A stretch of DNA of 64,000 nt from Niastella vici. Lineage in GTDB: Bacteria > Bacteroidota > Bacteroidia > Chitinophagales > Chitinophagaceae. Shown here in pieces: positions 51,300 through 60,711 of the stretch; position 1 is the stretch's first letter; the number at the start of each line of letters is the position of its first letter. A program made the translations under genes and the position numbers. The DNA lies in assembly GCF_002077945.1 (NCBI RefSeq), contig NZ_LVYD01000058.1, positions 558,001-622,000 on the forward strand, given 5' to 3'. The notes under the pieces are model-generated. The model did no database searches. It saw nothing but the letters and a program-made list of their open reading frames with translations, and had not been told where the DNA came from.

Positions 51300-52754
51300 T
51301 TATTTGGTTTCGAAGTTCTGCGTGAGCTCGCAATACATGCTGCCTGAATTGGCGACGTCGAATTCCTTAGCGGCCCTTGCCTTGTTCTTCTCAGAATTAT
51401 CGGGGTCAAGCGCCAGGGTGTACAGGAAGCTTTTTAATGCTCTTTCACTGGCGGGCATTATTTTCCAGAAACCTGCCTCCTGTATTACTTTACAGTATTG
51501 TTCCAGCTTATCGCGGGGTATTTGTTCCAGCATGGTTTGCAGCTCATAATAGTCCTGGGAGATCAATTCCTTTTGGGTAACGCCAATGGCATTGAACCGG
51601 TGCAATTCGCGGTCGGCGTAATATAATCCGGTAATGATATTATGGATCATGAAATCGTACCACTCATCCTTATTGCCATTGTCTTTTTCCATCAAAATGC
51701 GGTATAAACAAGGGGTAAGGCTCATGTTGGAATACATATTCCAGATAAGCATTTTATTGGCCTTGTCGTGTATATTTGCCGGTATGGCGTTATAGATGCC
51801 CTGGCTAACGGTAAATGGTTTTGTTTTATTATACCGTTCAACGCACTCGGGGTGGGTCTTTAACGAATCTTCAATGCCCGAGGTATCCCTGAAGCTATAG
51901 GCTCTTGTTGACAGTCCCTTCGATCGTTTTCTGGTCCAGCTGTCGTCAAAAGAAAGATTATAGGTAATGAAATACTGTTTAACGGGATTCTTTAAATGAT
52001 GCTGATAAATGTTGTCCGAACTATCTAACCGCAGAAAGAAATCGGCGTTGAAGGTGATATTGCTTTTTTTCAACAGAATAATAGCCAGCGAATCGGCATC
52101 GCTTTCATGGTAACGTTGGTGTTTGCTTCGGCTGAACGAATAATTTTCAAGTACTTTTTTCAGCCGCGACAGTCTTTCATATTTTGAATTTAACACGGCG
52201 TTCAGTGACTGCTGGTATTCATCTGAACTCAGCCATTCGGCCCGTTGTTTCATGGCTGTTTCAGGATGGGTGAGAATATTGTGCGATAATTCGTGTGCAA
52301 TGGCCAGCGACAATTCTTCCCTAGACTGCGAGAACACAATAAGGCCCAGGTTAACGGCAATGATATTATTACCGATGGCATATGCGTTGGCCGATGAGCT
52401 TCTGTCGATCAGCAACAGGGGCTTCTGGGGTATAATTTGTTTATTGGCCTGTACCAGCTGGTTAATGATGCCATCTACATAGCTGTACACTTCATTGTCA
52501 TGCACATAGTTGTCGGCTTCAATGGCCCGGGTTATAAACTGGGTCCTTTCATCCCATATTTCCTTATATTTTTTCTGGGTGTTCTTATCCTTGTAAATAG
52601 CCGGGCATACCCATGCTTTCGTCAATGAATCTTTTTGCTTTTGATAATAGGCATGCGAAAGGTCCTGATAGCTGTACAATAATTTCGTTTGGGAAACTAC
52701 AGGTATTGAAATAATAGTAAGAATGAAAGTAATTAAGGGATTAACGCGATACAT
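51300..52754 (-). CDS. M48-family metalloprotease, exported
   Basis: A 484-residue protein with N-terminal signal MYRVNPLITFILTIISIPVVSQ. The zinc site is clear: LAIAHELSHNILTHPE (HExxH, about 151-166) and the third ligand in YHESDADSLAIILLKK, about 60 residues later, the arrangement of M48 peptidases such as LoiP/BepA. It is preceded by the lead-in NAYAIGNNIIAVNLGLIVF. The long C-terminal half has no recognised motif. It probably degrades or checks envelope proteins in the periplasm. Operon with the unknown exported protein that follows on the minus strand. Confidence 0.92.
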   Translation of the reverse strand: MYRVNPLITFILTIISIPVVSQTKLLYSYQDLSHAYYQKQKDSLTKAWVCPAIYKDKNTQKKYKEIWDERTQFITRAIEADNYVHDNEVYSYVDGIINQLVQANKQIIPQKPLLLIDRSSSANAYAIGNNIIAVNLGLIVFSQSREELSLAIAHELSHNILTHPETAMKQRAEWLSSDEYQQSLNAVLNSKYERLSRLKKVLENYSFSRSKHQRYHESDADSLAIILLKKSNITFNADFFLRLDSSDNIYQHHLKNPVKQYFITYNLSFDDSWTRKRSKGLSTRAYSFRDTSGIEDSLKTHPECVERYNKTKPFTVSQGIYNAIPANIHDKANKMLIWNMYSNMSLTPCLYRILMEKDNGNKDEWYDFMIHNIITGLYYADRELHRFNAIGVTQKELISQDYYELQTMLEQIPRDKLEQYCKVIQEAGFWKIMPASERALKSFLYTLALDPDNSEKNKARAAKEFDVANSGSMYCELTQNFETK

Positions 52755-52892
52755 TGGATACGTTTTAAACGAACACCGGTTAGTTACGCAAAAATACTAA
52801 GAAAGAAAGGGGTATATTAAATATTTCAACAAATATGGGGTAATTATATTATATAGGGCAGGTTTCCTGTATGGGTGTTTGGGCCGCAATGA

Positions 52893-52938
52893 AAAGCCCC
52901 CGGCGCCTGAAAGCGTAACTTTCAGTGCCGGGGGCTTT
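52893..52938. terminator. Strong hairpin between two minus-strand genes
   Basis: AAAGCCCCCGGC and CTGAAAG pair with CTTTCAG and GCCGGGGGCTTT around a five-base loop, making a very stable stem. It lies after the PepSY-like gene stop and before the metalloprotease start, so it should end transcription of the PepSY-like gene. The minus-strand tail is T-poor. Confidence 0.8.
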
Positions 52939-52971
52939 CCCTTTGTAAAGGGTGTCTGAATTCCCTTTTTC

Positions 52972-53424
52972 CTAATTCACTTTTTTATACTTTTCTGTAA
53001 CGGTGAGGTTTCCTTCAATGTCAGATTTTACGGTCATCCAGCTTTTTTCATCTTCCAGTTTTACAAAATATTCTGTCCTGGAAGTGTTGCTGTTTTCTGT
53101 CATGATAGAAACTTCAACAACGCCAAAGATCTTTTTATCGGGATATGCTTCTTTGACCCTGGAATGGATCAGGAACGGCAAATTCGACTCAAAATAATAC
53201 CTGGTGAACTCAGTGGCTTTTCCATCTTTCAGGTACACCACGCGCGAACGAATACCATCTGCGACAAAATTTACCACCCAGGCTTTGGGCAATTCATACC
53301 ATTGAACATGCTCGGCTTTTGGAAAGCTGGTGTTGAATGTTCTGATCAGTTTGTCTTCCGGGTCACGGGCAAGTAAACTGAAACTAAGAAGCAGGGCTGA
53401 GAAGAGAATGAATAACTTTTTCAT
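52972..53424 (-). CDS. Small exported PepSY-like protein
   Basis: A 150-residue protein with signal peptide MKKLFILFSALLLSFSLLA. The mature part is one small alpha/beta domain: FNTSFPKAEHVQWYELPKAWVVNF, VVYLKDGKATEF, VKEAYPDKKIFGVVEVSI, TEYFVKLEDEKSWMTVKSDIEGNLTVTEKYKK. That is the helix-strand pattern of the 'beta-lactamase-inhibitor-like PepSY-like' proteins common in Bacteroidota. Such proteins are thought to regulate or shield partners in the periplasm; no partner is obvious. It stands as a single gene, with a strong hairpin after it. Confidence 0.75.
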   Translation of the reverse strand: MKKLFILFSALLLSFSLLARDPEDKLIRTFNTSFPKAEHVQWYELPKAWVVNFVADGIRSRVVYLKDGKATEFTRYYFESNLPFLIHSRVKEAYPDKKIFGVVEVSIMTENSNTSRTEYFVKLEDEKSWMTVKSDIEGNLTVTEKYKKVN

Positions 53425-53641
53425 GGCTTAAACTTTTTAAACATTAATAATCGGCCGTAAAGGTAAAAGGTATTTGGACTATTCAGGCATCCGGTTTCTA
53501 TATACCAGGTAGTCCGGTTTAATGTGGCAACAATAAATGAATATTGTGTTAACGCTTTTACTTTGTGGCGCGATACAAAGATGGGATGATCGTGCGGCGG
53601 GAAATTGTATAAATCGGTACAAAATGATAAAAGGGCCAGAA

Positions 53642-55111
53642 TTATTTTGAACGGATCGTTCTTGAAAGCATCTCTACTGCTTGTGCTGTTTCTTCTTCAT
53701 TCATCCAGCCAAAACCCATACGGGTTGAGTTTAGTGACACAGCCGATGTATTATGAATTAAACCATTTGAAAGAATGAGTCCTTTTGCTTTTAACTTTTC
53801 TGTAAGAGGCGGTAAGGGTACCGATTTATGAAATTTTGCCCAAATGGCCAGTCCGCCGTCAGGTGTTTTAAAATCGATGACATCTGAAAGCTGTTCTCTC
53901 AATAAATTGCATAAAAAGTCCCTGCGTTTGTGATACAGGAGTGTGGCTTTTTTCAGGTGCCGTTTAATGTGTCCTTCTTCGAACATTTCAATCAGCGCCA
54001 GTTCCATAATGGGATCGCCCTGGGTATCGACCAACTGCCGTACGCGGCTTAATTCAAGAATGAGGTTCTGTGGCGCAATGATATATCCGGTGCGAATAGC
54101 GGGCGCAATGGTTTTACTAAGCGTGCCAATGTAAACCACCATTCCCTTTGTGTCGGCGCTTACGAGCGGCAGCATGGGACTGCTTAAATAATGGAAATCG
54201 TAATCGTAATCATCTTCAATGATGATAAAGCCATATTTTTCGGCCAGTGATAATAATTTAATGCGGCGTGCGGCTGACAGGGTTACCGTAGTAGGGTAGT
54301 GGTGATGCGAGGTGATGAACAACGCTTTTATTTTTTTGCGGCTGCATAATTTTTCGATGGCCTCTACATCGATGCCGCATTCATCAACCTTTACACGCGC
54401 CAGTTGCATCCCGGCCAGCAGAAACACATGATCGGCATAATAATAATTGGTATCACCCACGATGATGGTATCGCCTTTTGAGAACAGCACCAGCGATAGC
54501 AGGTACAGCGCCTGCTGGCTTCCCCTTGTTACCAGGATGTTCTCGAAACTTGTTTGCACCCCCCGGCTCGTATTGAGGTAATCTGATAATACTTCCCTGA
54601 ATTTTTGTATACCATGTGTTTCAACATAAGACATGTACTTGAAGTAGGCATGCCGCGACAAAACGCCTTTATAGGCTCTTCCCAGTTCATCGGTAGGCAC
54701 CAACCGCATGTCGGGGCCATCGTGGAAACCCATGATATGCCTGAGCGGCAATACGGGTGTACGGATACTGTTATTTACTTTAACCGTATAACCGGTTGTT
54801 GGGGGAAAGAAGTTCTGTTTTTGGTTGTTTGAAAAACGCCGGCCATTTATTTCGGGCAATTCTTTACTGGTGAAGGTTCCTTTGGAGGGATGCATTTCTA
54901 TCCAGCCCTGTGCATCCAGTTCTTCGTAGGCCCGCACAATGGTTTTGCGGTGTACTTCCAACAGCTCGGCCATTTGCCGCGTGCCGGGCAATTTAATACC
55001 GGGACCAACCCGGCCCTTGCGCATTTCGTGTATAACTGAATTGGCTATTTGCAAATAAACCGGCGTATCGCATTCCTTTTGCCATTGAATGATCGTTTTC
55101 CATGGAAGCAT
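53642..55111 (-). CDS. MocR/PdxR-family transcriptional regulator (GntR HTH plus aminotransferase)
   Basis: A 489-residue regulator. Residues 15-80 are a GntR-type winged helix (LQIANSVIHEMRKGRVGPGIKLPGTRQMAELLEVHRKTIVRAYEEL). Residues 120-489 are a class I aminotransferase-like domain with the PLP-binding features ENILVTRGSQQALYLLSLVL, DDYDYDFHY and the Schiff-base lysine segment YIGTLSKTIAPAIRTGYI. MocR proteins use PLP as effector and often control vitamin B6, GABA or transport genes. It is a single minus-strand gene; the oxidoreductase upstream runs the same way, about 57 bases away. Target not predictable from context. Confidence 0.94.
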   Translation of the reverse strand: MLPWKTIIQWQKECDTPVYLQIANSVIHEMRKGRVGPGIKLPGTRQMAELLEVHRKTIVRAYEELDAQGWIEMHPSKGTFTSKELPEINGRRFSNNQKQNFFPPTTGYTVKVNNSIRTPVLPLRHIMGFHDGPDMRLVPTDELGRAYKGVLSRHAYFKYMSYVETHGIQKFREVLSDYLNTSRGVQTSFENILVTRGSQQALYLLSLVLFSKGDTIIVGDTNYYYADHVFLLAGMQLARVKVDECGIDVEAIEKLCSRKKIKALFITSHHHYPTTVTLSAARRIKLLSLAEKYGFIIIEDDYDYDFHYLSSPMLPLVSADTKGMVVYIGTLSKTIAPAIRTGYIIAPQNLILELSRVRQLVDTQGDPIMELALIEMFEEGHIKRHLKKATLLYHKRRDFLCNLLREQLSDVIDFKTPDGGLAIWAKFHKSVPLPPLTEKLKAKGLILSNGLIHNTSAVSLNSTRMGFGWMNEEETAQAVEMLSRTIRSK

Positions 55112-55168
55112 AGTGGACTACCTGGTTGGTTAAAAAAGTATACTAAGATAGTCCATTTAGCGCAGGCC

Positions 55169-56281
55169 CTAAACTTTTATTTCTACTCTTTTTCCGGTAG
55201 CGGCTGCTTTGTAAATGCCTTCTATGATCACCAGGTCGCGGCGGCCCAGTTCACCTGGAATTATTGTGTTACGGTTGGTTAAGATACAATTGGCGAAATC
55301 ATCCATTTGCAGGGCCTGTTGATTGGGCGGGGTAAAGTTCAATGGCCCCCGGCTGGTTTCTACCACCATGCCCCGGTAGGTAAAGGCATGTTCTTTGAAT
55401 TCGATGAAGCCTTTGGGGCCTTCAGCCCTGAATTTATCGGCGCTGTGCTGGTAGCTTGTTTGTGCTGTACAGGTAGCGCCACCGGGAAATTCCATGGTCC
55501 AGTTAATGCCTTCTTCCACATCAGTGAACATCTCAGGTTTTGTTTTGGGATGTTCCTGAGCAGTAACGGCTACCGGCGCCACGCCATTGGCAGTCATGCA
55601 GGCGCCATGAATAATATAGATGCCCAGGTCCATCAGGGGGCCGCCACCCGCGAGTTTTTTATCGGCGCGCCATACCTTGGTTTGCATAATAAAACCGCGA
55701 TCGCCGGTCATGGTGGTAAAAGCGCCGAAATCTTTTTCTTTCGCAAGGCGCATCAATTCTTTATGATAGGGATCAAAATGCAGGCGATAGCCAATCGACA
55801 ATTTTACCTTAGCGGCTTTACAGGCAGCAATGATGGCATCGCATTCGGCCACCGTATTGGCCATGGGTTTTTCGCAAATGACGTGTTTGCCGGCTTTGGC
55901 CGCGGCAATTGCATGTTGGGCATGCAATCCATTCGGGGTAACTACATACACAATGTCGATGTCTTTGTTATCAGCCAGTTGGGCCATGGTGTCGTAGCTA
56001 TAAATATTTTTTACGGGAAACCCATATTCCTTTGACCATTGTTCGCCTTTTTCTTTTGAACCGGTGACCACACCCATGAGCTGGCACCATTTGGTTTCCT
56101 TAAGGGCCGGGCCTAATTGCCTGGAACTGTATTTGCCCAGGCCTGCCAGGGCAACTCCCAGTTTGCGATCGGTTTGTTGGCTGATGGCAAATGCACTCAA
56201 TGGACCGGCGCCCAGTACCGCAACAGTGCTTAAGGAGAGCTGTTCAAGAAAAGAACGGCGGCTGATAGCAGATTTTTTCAT
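55169..56281 (-). CDS. Gfo/Idh/MocA-family oxidoreductase with Tat signal
   Basis: A 370-residue NAD(P)-dependent oxidoreductase. It has a twin-arginine signal (KKSAISRRSFLEQLSLSTVAVLGAGPLSAFA), so it is probably exported folded to the periplasm. Rossmann start LGVALAGLGKYSSRQLG, then VYVVTPNGLHAQHAIAAAKAGKHVICEKPMANTV (the CEKP motif) and a C-terminal sugar-binding sheet (GGGPLMDLGIYIIHGACM). Family members act on sugars or inositols, sometimes as glucose-fructose oxidoreductase-like enzymes. Substrate unknown. It ends about 57 bases before the MocR start on the same strand. Confidence 0.94.
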   Translation of the reverse strand: MKKSAISRRSFLEQLSLSTVAVLGAGPLSAFAISQQTDRKLGVALAGLGKYSSRQLGPALKETKWCQLMGVVTGSKEKGEQWSKEYGFPVKNIYSYDTMAQLADNKDIDIVYVVTPNGLHAQHAIAAAKAGKHVICEKPMANTVAECDAIIAACKAAKVKLSIGYRLHFDPYHKELMRLAKEKDFGAFTTMTGDRGFIMQTKVWRADKKLAGGGPLMDLGIYIIHGACMTANGVAPVAVTAQEHPKTKPEMFTDVEEGINWTMEFPGGATCTAQTSYQHSADKFRAEGPKGFIEFKEHAFTYRGMVVETSRGPLNFTPPNQQALQMDDFANCILTNRNTIIPGELGRRDLVIIEGIYKAAATGKRVEIKV

Positions 56282-56389
56282 ATGTCAATTTACTGCTATA
56301 GTCTGATAGCGTATTCAACGCTGCTGGCTGTTTATGAAAGGATATTGGCTGGCATAATTTTTTAAACTACTGTTTTATAATTTTTCACT

Positions 56390-56506
56390 ATGCGTGACTG
56401 GCTTAGGACCCTGATCGCAGGCTATGCTGCCTGGAAATGGGGTGGTGGTTGTTTAGGGACCATCGTTTTATTCATCTTGTTTTATTGGTTGCTACAGCAC
56501 TGTTAA
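56390..56506 (+). CDS. Small single-pass membrane peptide (38 residues)
   Basis: ATG at 56390 opens a 38-codon frame ending TAA at 56504-56506: MRDWLRTLIAGYAAWKWGGG, then CLGTIVLFILFYWLLQHC. A positively charged start, a Trp/Gly-rich turn and a hydrophobic helix make this a believable small membrane protein, although it is below the length at which gene finders normally call. It lies 109 bases before the sensor kinase on the same strand. The 333-base gap otherwise holds no gene. Confidence 0.6.
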   Translation: MRDWLRTLIAGYAAWKWGGGCLGTIVLFILFYWLLQHC

Positions 56507-56614
56507 ATGAAACCTGCTTCTCTTTAGGGAGCGCAAGTGTTATTCGTACTTCGCAAAGTGCTGTTCATACGCTTTTTCTTAAAATACCCCGGTTTTCCCG
56601 ATTTTTATGGTACT

Positions 56615-57673
56615 ATGAAAAGAGTGCTGTGGCATAGCGCCTTCTGGCTGGTGTACCTGTTGCAGGATACCGTGCTGGAATTCGTTTGGGTAGCGCCTGC
56701 CCTTAAAAATATTCCTGATAATGTTCAATTCTGGCTGGCCTTTAAGGCTGCCCTGGCTGCGGTAATTCCCAAATTACTGTTCACCTATTATGCCCTGTAC
56801 GTTCCTGTACGGCAAATTGTGAAGGGGCATGTTAAGCTATTCTGGACCATAGCACAGGTGGTAGCTGCCATTATTATCACCATTATTATATACCGCGCAA
56901 TATTTGTATACTACATTACCCCGGTCATTTACCAGGGCTTACTTACAAAACGGCCCCTGTTCAACCTGCTTGGTGTATTGCTGGCTGTTATGGACATCGG
57001 TTTTGTTTCGGGCGTTGCCATTGCCTTGAAGTTGCTGCGGATACAGTTAACTGTGCGCGAACGCGAAAAGAACCTCATCAAGGAAAAGCTGGAGGCTGAA
57101 CTTAAATTCCTTCGCCATCAAACCAATCCGCATTTTTTATTTAATACACTGAATAATATTTATGCGCTTGCGCGGAAACGGTCGGAACATACGGCAGAAG
57201 TGGTAATGCGTTTATCGAAACTGTTGCGGTTTATTTTGTATGAATCAAAAAGCGATCTTATAACGGTGGCAGATGAGCTTAAAATACTGGATGATTATAT
57301 TGCTCTGGAGAAGATGCGGTACGAACGCCTTACCATTCACTTTCAGCGTGATATTGATGAAAGCACGCAGCAGATAGCTCCCCTTCTTTTATTGCCATTT
57401 GTTGAAAATGCGTTCAAGCACGGCGCCAGTGAAAGCCGGTTCGATTCTTTTATCCGCATCAGCGTACAATTACAAAAGGGACGGCTTACCTTTAATATTG
57501 AGAATACCAAAGAGGGCCAAACTTCGCAGGAGATCAGGGATAATATCGGGCTGTGTAATGTTCGCAGGCAATTGGAACTCATGTACCGGGAATATGATCT
57601 GCAATTGCAGAACGAACCGCATATTTTTTCGGTTCGGCTTTATATAAATCTTACCAGCTATGCACAGGTATAA
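56615..57673 (+). CDS. LytS-type sensor histidine kinase
   Basis: A 352-residue membrane kinase. The ATG at 56615 is chosen because it directly precedes the first membrane helix (MKRVLWHSAFWLVYLLQDTVLEF); longer starts add improbable residues. Four hydrophobic segments lie before residue 170, followed by a coiled linker and the His_kinase domain with LRHQTNPHFLFNTLNNIYALA (phospho-acceptor His in NPHFLFN) and the ATP-binding LLLLPFVENAFKHGA. It overlaps the response-regulator gene by 14 bases, so the two are coupled. Signal unknown; no extracytoplasmic sensor domain. Confidence 0.93.
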   Translation: MKRVLWHSAFWLVYLLQDTVLEFVWVAPALKNIPDNVQFWLAFKAALAAVIPKLLFTYYALYVPVRQIVKGHVKLFWTIAQVVAAIIITIIIYRAIFVYYITPVIYQGLLTKRPLFNLLGVLLAVMDIGFVSGVAIALKLLRIQLTVREREKNLIKEKLEAELKFLRHQTNPHFLFNTLNNIYALARKRSEHTAEVVMRLSKLLRFILYESKSDLITVADELKILDDYIALEKMRYERLTIHFQRDIDESTQQIAPLLLLPFVENAFKHGASESRFDSFIRISVQLQKGRLTFNIENTKEGQTSQEIRDNIGLCNVRRQLELMYREYDLQLQNEPHIFSVRLYINLTSYAQV

Positions 57674-58364
57674 TTGTATAATCGTTGAAGATGAGCCGCT
57701 GGCGGCGGAAGTATTGAAAGATTATATTCTGCAGGTCCCTTTTCTGCAGCTGAAAGGCATTTGTACCGATGCTTTGTATGCCATGGACCTGTTGCAGAAA
57801 GAAAAGATCGACCTGATCTTCCTCGATATTCACCTGCCTAAATTAAAAGGGCTCGATTTCATTAAAGCGCTGAAAAAACCACCACAGGTCATCATCACAT
57901 CTGCCTACCAGGACTATGCGCTGCAGGGCTATGAATTGAATGTGCTGGATTATTTATTAAAGCCTATTGAATTCAGCCGCTTTGTAATGGCGGTGAACAA
58001 ACTGAAAGACCGGGAACCGGTAGAAACATCGCTGGTGCCTGCTTCCGCGCCGGAAAGAGCGACCCTGTTCTTTAATGTTAGCAAGAAGCGCGTGAAGGTT
58101 TATATTGATGAGATCCTGTTTATTGAAAGCCTGAAAGAATACATCCGCATCACTACAAAAGATAAAGCTATTCTCACCAAATTTCAGCTGGGGCAAATTG
58201 AAGAAATGCTGTCGAAGAACGGCTTTCTGCGTATTCATCGTTCTTTCCTGGTTGCCAGGAACAAGATCGATGCTTTTTCGGCCACCGATGTAGAGATAAA
58301 TGGATTACAAATACCTGTTGGAAGAAGTTATAAGGAAGCGGTGATGACTATTTTAGAAAGTTAG
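57660..58364 (+). CDS. LytTR-type response regulator
   Basis: A 234-residue regulator. Receiver domain 1-120 with CIIVEDEPLA, phospho-Asp in LIFLDIHLPKLKG, and the conserved Lys in VLDYLLKPIEF. LytTR DNA-binding domain 130-234 (FFNVSKKRVKVYIDEILFIESLKEYIRITTKDKAILTKFQLGQIEEML...FLRIHRSFLVARNKI). Starts inside the kinase gene. Targets are not identifiable; an imperfect hairpin follows its stop. Confidence 0.95.
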   Translation: MHRYNCIIVEDEPLAAEVLKDYILQVPFLQLKGICTDALYAMDLLQKEKIDLIFLDIHLPKLKGLDFIKALKKPPQVIITSAYQDYALQGYELNVLDYLLKPIEFSRFVMAVNKLKDREPVETSLVPASAPERATLFFNVSKKRVKVYIDEILFIESLKEYIRITTKDKAILTKFQLGQIEEMLSKNGFLRIHRSFLVARNKIDAFSATDVEINGLQIPVGRSYKEAVMTILES

Positions 58365-58421
58365 TAAGTTATTCAGTTGGCTATAGCAGAAGCCTGGAAC
58401 CGAATAACCCAATAACTTGCT
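58363..58421. repeat. Inverted word repeat after the LytTR gene
   Basis: AGTAAGTTATT (58363-58373) pairs with AATAACTTGCT (58411-58421) with one mismatch, enclosing further GTTGG/CCGAATAACC words. It is the same style of intergenic quasi-palindrome as at 13190 and 39407; it may also help end transcription, but no T tract follows. Confidence 0.55.
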
Positions 58422-58509
58422 ATTTATACGTTGCAAGCTGCATTTTGTAGAATATTCAACACTTCAAAGGAACTGAAAGTTAATTTCATACTCAACCAAC
58501 ACGCTCTGC

Positions 58510-59007
58510 ATGACCACCATCCAAACCGTTCCGGAGCATCGCCGCTATGCTGAAGGCTCAATGCTGAAAACAATTGCCTGGGTAGGGTTACTGGCCGGTA
58601 CCCTCGATATACTGGCTGCTTTTATTCAGGTTTATATTGCCCGGGGTACAAGCCCCGAAATTGTGTTGCGGTTCATTGCCAGCGGCGCATTTGGCAAGGT
58701 GGCTTTTTCGGGGGGGTGGCAAATGCCCCTGGCTGGGTTGCTCTTCCAATACATTATAGCCTATAGTTTCACCACCCTGTTCTTTTTGTTGTATCCTTCC
58801 ATAAAAATAATGTCTAAAAGTATAGCGGCTACCGCTATCGTATATGGGATCTTTATTTACGTGGTAATGAATATGGTGGTGCTGCCTTTGACCCGCATAC
58901 CGGCAATTACCTTTCACCTCGATAAAGCATTACTGGCATCGGGGATCCTGATCGTAGCTATCGGGTTGCCGCTTTCCATTTTTGCCCGGAAGTTTTACCG
59001 ATCATGA
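58510..59007 (+). CDS. Four-helix inner-membrane protein of unknown function
   Basis: A 165-residue protein with a short cytoplasmic start (MTTIQTVPEHRRYAEGS) and four hydrophobic segments at about 21-41, 75-95, 105-126 and 137-157 (TIAWVGLLAGTLDILAAFIQ; LAGLLFQYIIAYSFTTLFFLLYP; IAATAIVYGIFIYVVMNMVVLPL; LLASGILIVAIGLPLSIFARKF). It resembles YagU/DUF1440-like membrane proteins in size and in the LAGTLDI opening, but I cannot assign a family. It is a single gene. No catalytic motif. Confidence 0.75.
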   Translation: MTTIQTVPEHRRYAEGSMLKTIAWVGLLAGTLDILAAFIQVYIARGTSPEIVLRFIASGAFGKVAFSGGWQMPLAGLLFQYIIAYSFTTLFFLLYPSIKIMSKSIAATAIVYGIFIYVVMNMVVLPLTRIPAITFHLDKALLASGILIVAIGLPLSIFARKFYRS

Positions 59008-59034
59008 TATTTTTAATCATGAGGCCAGCCGTGA

Positions 59035-59259
59035 TCATTTTTTGGGGGGAACGGAAGACATTGGTACCTGGGCCAGTCTGGCCGTATCAATCTTCCGGGT
59101 AAGCTCAATGACCACTGCCCGTAGTGAATCATTTTGTAATATGAGCTCCCTGTTTTCCTGTTTGTAGTCAATGGTTTGTTTATAAAGACAACCGCTTACA
59201 ACAACAAGCATTATAATAAATGCGAGCAGAAGTTGATAAACTGAGCGTGTCCTATTCAT
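59035..59259 (-). CDS. Small coiled-coil lipoprotein
   Basis: A 74-residue lipoprotein. The ATG at 59259 gives MNRTRSVYQLLLAFIIMLVVVSGC, with a lipobox VSGC; the longer frame to 59277 is less likely. After the Cys comes a short coiled-coil stretch (DYKQENRELILQNDSLRAVVIELTRKIDTA) and a Pro-rich tail. It could tether or space envelope components, like other tiny coiled-coil lipoproteins. It lies 48 bases upstream (in genome order) of the histidine kinase gene end, and may be the last gene of that minus-strand operon. Confidence 0.6.
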   Translation of the reverse strand: MNRTRSVYQLLLAFIIMLVVVSGCLYKQTIDYKQENRELILQNDSLRAVVIELTRKIDTARLAQVPMSSVPPKK

Positions 59260-59307
59260 CGTGCGGTTCTTTCCCATGCAATATATCCCGGACCCATTAT
59301 CGGATAA

Positions 59308-60711
59308 TTAATAGTGGGTTAGAAGCGGATTAGAATTTTTTTCTGTTGGTAATGTGATCAGGAACTCGGTGCCCTCGCCGGGTGTTGAGGTAACGGTAAT
59401 GTTCCCCTTATGCAGTTTTATGATGCGGTTGGCAAGCGAAAGGCCCAGGCCGAACCCCGTTTGCTGGGCTGTATTGTTGACACGATAAAAGGGTTGGAAA
59501 ATGTATTTCAGTTCCGGTTCGGGAATACCCATGCCTTTGTCGATAATAGCAATATTGATGGTATCGCCTTCAGCCTTCAGCTTTATAACGGCTTTATGAT
59601 CGTTTGAATATTTGCAGGCGTTGGAAACAATATTTTTAATAGCAGTGAACAGCAGTTCGGCATTGCCAAATACAATGAGTTTTTGCTCATCGGCCGGCAT
59701 AACATCAAACGAAAGAATGACCAGGAATTCGGGATTGCTCTTTTTCATTTCAGCCGGCAGGCTCATAAGAATTTCGTCCATCCGTACGGGTAGTATGTTC
59801 AGTCCGCCCGGGTCGCCCGAAGCCTGTGCAAATTCAAGCAGGGTTTGGGTAAGCTTGCTCAGGTGGCGTACATCCTGGTATACCGATTCCATAACCCGGC
59901 GATATTGCTGCGCTTCCCGGCTTTTTTGCAGGGATACTTCTAGCTGGCTTGAAATGGCTGTTAACGGGGTCGACAGTTCATGCGAAGCATTGGAAACAAA
60001 ACGGCGTTGCGTTTCGAAACTGTCCTGCAACCTGTTCAATAACCGGTTAAGCGTTTCAGACAGGTAAAACCATTCATCCTTTACTTCGCCGGTGCTGATG
60101 CGCCCCGAAAGATTATGGGCTGAAATATCATTGATGTCATCGGCGATTTTTTTGATCGGCCGCAGCAGGCGGTCCGAAAAAAAGTACCCGCCCACAAAGG
60201 CAATGAGGATGCCCGACAGAAAGCTGAACCACAGAATATTCGACAGCTCCCTGATCTTGTTCTTCCCTTCTTCATCATAGGCTGCGGTGATCACTACAAT
60301 ACGCGTGGTAGGGTTTACGTAATGATAGGCCACGGCTTCCTTATTCCCGATCTTGAAAAAAAGGGTGCCCTTAACGCGGGCGTCATCGAGGATCAGGGTG
60401 TCAACGCTCAGCGTATCGACCAGTGCATCACTATAGCTGTACACTCTATTATTCAGGTAATCATAGGCCTGAAAGGTTTTGTCTTTCAGCGACAGCGAAG
60501 TGGAGGAATCAATTTTACGAATGAGGCTGGGGTCAAATACCTGCCGCTGGCCCAATAAACGCGCAAGGGTGATGGCCCTATTGGTTAACCGGGTTTGAAT
60601 ATTGTGTGCGCGCTCGGTATAGGAAAAGTAAAACACAGTTGCGCATACCATGGCCAGGATCACAAAGACAATGAGACAGAATAATAATGTTATGCGCAGC
60701 TTTACAGGCAT
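59308..60711 (-). CDS. OmpR-class sensor histidine kinase (HAMP-HisKA-HATPase)
   Basis: A 467-residue membrane kinase. Two membrane segments (about 7-28 and 161-181) enclose a periplasmic sensor of about 130 residues. A HAMP domain follows (RLLRPIKKIADDINDISAHNLSGRI), then HisKA with FVSNASHELSTPLTAISSQLE (H-box; Ser replaces the more usual Arg after HEL), and HATPase with NIVSNACKYSN, DKGMGIPE and GFGLGLSLANRI. Its start overlaps the stop of the response-regulator gene (ATGA on the minus strand). Signal unknown. Confidence 0.95.
   Translation of the reverse strand: MPVKLRITLLFCLIVFVILAMVCATVFYFSYTERAHNIQTRLTNRAITLARLLGQRQVFDPSLIRKIDSSTSLSLKDKTFQAYDYLNNRVYSYSDALVDTLSVDTLILDDARVKGTLFFKIGNKEAVAYHYVNPTTRIVVITAAYDEEGKNKIRELSNILWFSFLSGILIAFVGGYFFSDRLLRPIKKIADDINDISAHNLSGRISTGEVKDEWFYLSETLNRLLNRLQDSFETQRRFVSNASHELSTPLTAISSQLEVSLQKSREAQQYRRVMESVYQDVRHLSKLTQTLLEFAQASGDPGGLNILPVRMDEILMSLPAEMKKSNPEFLVILSFDVMPADEQKLIVFGNAELLFTAIKNIVSNACKYSNDHKAVIKLKAEGDTINIAIIDKGMGIPEPELKYIFQPFYRVNNTAQQTGFGLGLSLANRIIKLHKGNITVTSTPGEGTEFLITLPTEKNSNPLLTHY

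Noticed and set aside
55307-56035. A 242-codon plus-strand frame opposite the Gfo/Idh/MocA gene
   Set aside because: Fully antisense to an intact Rossmann-fold enzyme gene with strong motifs; it is a shadow frame.
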